Assembly: GCA_937916195.1 (NCBI GenBank)
Contig: CALFTO010000015.1
Span: forward strand, 1-5,356
Direction of reading: 5' to 3'
Source of the DNA: an uncultured Clostridia bacterium
GTDB taxonomy: Bacteria > Bacillota > Clostridia > Oscillospirales > Acutalibacteraceae
Length of the DNA stretch: 5,356 nt
In this document: in pieces, positions 4,832 through 5,356 of the stretch
Position numbering within the stretch: the first letter of the stretch is position 1
Layout: the number at the start of each line of letters is the position of its first letter
Notes under the pieces: model-generated
The model's database searches: none
Seen by the model: only the letters and a program-made list of their open reading frames with translations
What the model was told of the DNA's origin: nothing
Made by a program: the position numbers and the translations under genes

Positions 4832-5356
4832 TGGATACAATGAACGGTTTAAAAAGAACACATTACTGCGGTACACTCAACGCCCAGAACATTGGTAATG
4901 AAGTTGTAGTTTGCGGTTGGGTACAGCGTCAGCGTGACCTCGGCGCACTCATTTTCATTGATTTACGTGACAGAACAGGCGTTGTGCAGTTGGCTTTTGA
5001 CGATAATACAGACAGAGAAATCTTTGACAAGGCTTTTTCTGCTCGTAGCGAATATGTACTTATGGCAAAGGGTGTCGTTCGTGAGCGTTCTTCAAAGAAC
5101 AAGGATATTCCCACAGGCGACATTGAAATCGAGGTTAAGGATTTGAGAGTTCTCGGTGTTAGTGAAACTCCTCCCTTTGAAATCGTTGAGAATTGCCAGA
5201 CATCAGAGGTAACTCGTCTTAAATATCGTTATCTTGATTTGCGCCGTCCTGACTTGCAGAAGAATATTCTTCTCCGTCACAAGATTACAAAAATTACACG
5301 CGACTATTTTGACGAAAACGGATTTATTGAAATTGAAACTCCAATGCTTATCCGTT
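4831..5356 (+). CDS. aspS: Aspartyl-tRNA synthetase, N-terminal part, truncated by window end
   Basis: The first 175 codons of a class II synthetase that runs off the right edge (a full bacterial AspRS is near 590 aa). It charges tRNA-Asp, and tRNA-Asn too in species using the GatCAB route. The N-terminal OB-fold anticodon-binding domain is clear: RTHYCG (9-14), VCGWVQRQRDLGALIFIDLRDRTG (27-50), then the IEIEV strand (98-102). The linker leads to YRYLDLRRP (132-140), typical of AspRS and opening the catalytic domain, and to GFIEIETPML (164-173), class II motif 1 with invariant P171. The usual RRRDLG block reads RQRDLG here. Leu37 sits where His or Leu has been linked to tRNA discrimination in other bacteria, but Leu is not decisive in Firmicutes. 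The hisS-aspS pairing is common in Bacillota. The bacterial insertion (GAD) domain and motifs 2 and 3 lie outside the window. Confidence 0.96.
   Translation, partial: MDTMNGLKRTHYCGTLNAQNIGNEVVVCGWVQRQRDLGALIFIDLRDRTGVVQLAFDDNTDREIFDKAFSARSEYVLMAKGVVRERSSKNKDIPTGDIEIEVKDLRVLGVSETPPFEIVENCQTSEVTRLKYRYLDLRRPDLQKNILLRHKITKITRDYFDENGFIEIETPMLIR

Noticed and set aside
1..5356. Defence island, phage or transposon signatures, CRISPR repeats, tRNAs.
   Set aside because: No integrase, transposase, terminal inverted repeats, regularly spaced repeats or tRNA-like folds could be seen; gene content is housekeeping and metabolic.

Overview
The window looks like ordinary chromosomal DNA from a low-to-moderate GC Gram-positive anaerobe of the class Clostridia (Bacillota), possibly an uncultured gut Oscillospirales/Christensenellales-type lineage. 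The class-level call rests on strong AGGAGG-type ribosome binding sites, AT-rich intergenic DNA, the adjacent hisS-aspS pair, a clostridial-style Cys-rich HisRS, and a minD-like gene next to mgsA. The family-level guess is weak. All genes read on the + strand, and there is no gene-free stretch longer than about 110 bp.

Layout. (1) Positions 1-704 hold the C-terminal half of a GPH-type sugar:cation symporter cut by the window edge. Nine bases later comes a 462-aa cytoplasmic calcineurin-like metallophosphoesterase (714-2102); the two look co-transcribed. (2) Positions 2160-2891 hold a MinD/ParA-type P-loop ATPase. Its real start is a GTG behind a perfect GGAGG, and its own extended -10 promoter overlaps an in-frame upstream ATG that a gene caller could mistake for the start. 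(3) A 111-bp AT-rich gap with a good sigma-A promoter leads to mgsA (methylglyoxal synthase, 3003-3407). (4) An 80-bp gap with a perfect 8-bp hairpin precedes hisS (3488-4831), which overlaps aspS (from 4831, cut by the right edge) by one base in a TAATG junction.

How the genes relate. The symporter and phosphoesterase probably form the end of a nutrient-uptake operon. MgsA is a bypass of lower glycolysis from dihydroxyacetone phosphate. HisS and AspS charge tRNA and form a translation operon. The minD-like/mgsA adjacency recalls the clostridial mre-min-rodA-mgsA cell-shape cluster, but no minC, minE, mreBCD or rodA is present here.

I found no mobile element, CRISPR array, tRNA, rRNA or clear riboswitch, and no convincing new multi-gene system. 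The points most worth a second look are the MinD-like protein that ends before the membrane-targeting helix and lacks the usual MinD RDxD-type motif, the MgsA in which the residue aligned with E. coli Asp101 is Lys, the GTHD variant of the phosphoesterase motif, and the hairpin/promoter overlap between mgsA and hisS.
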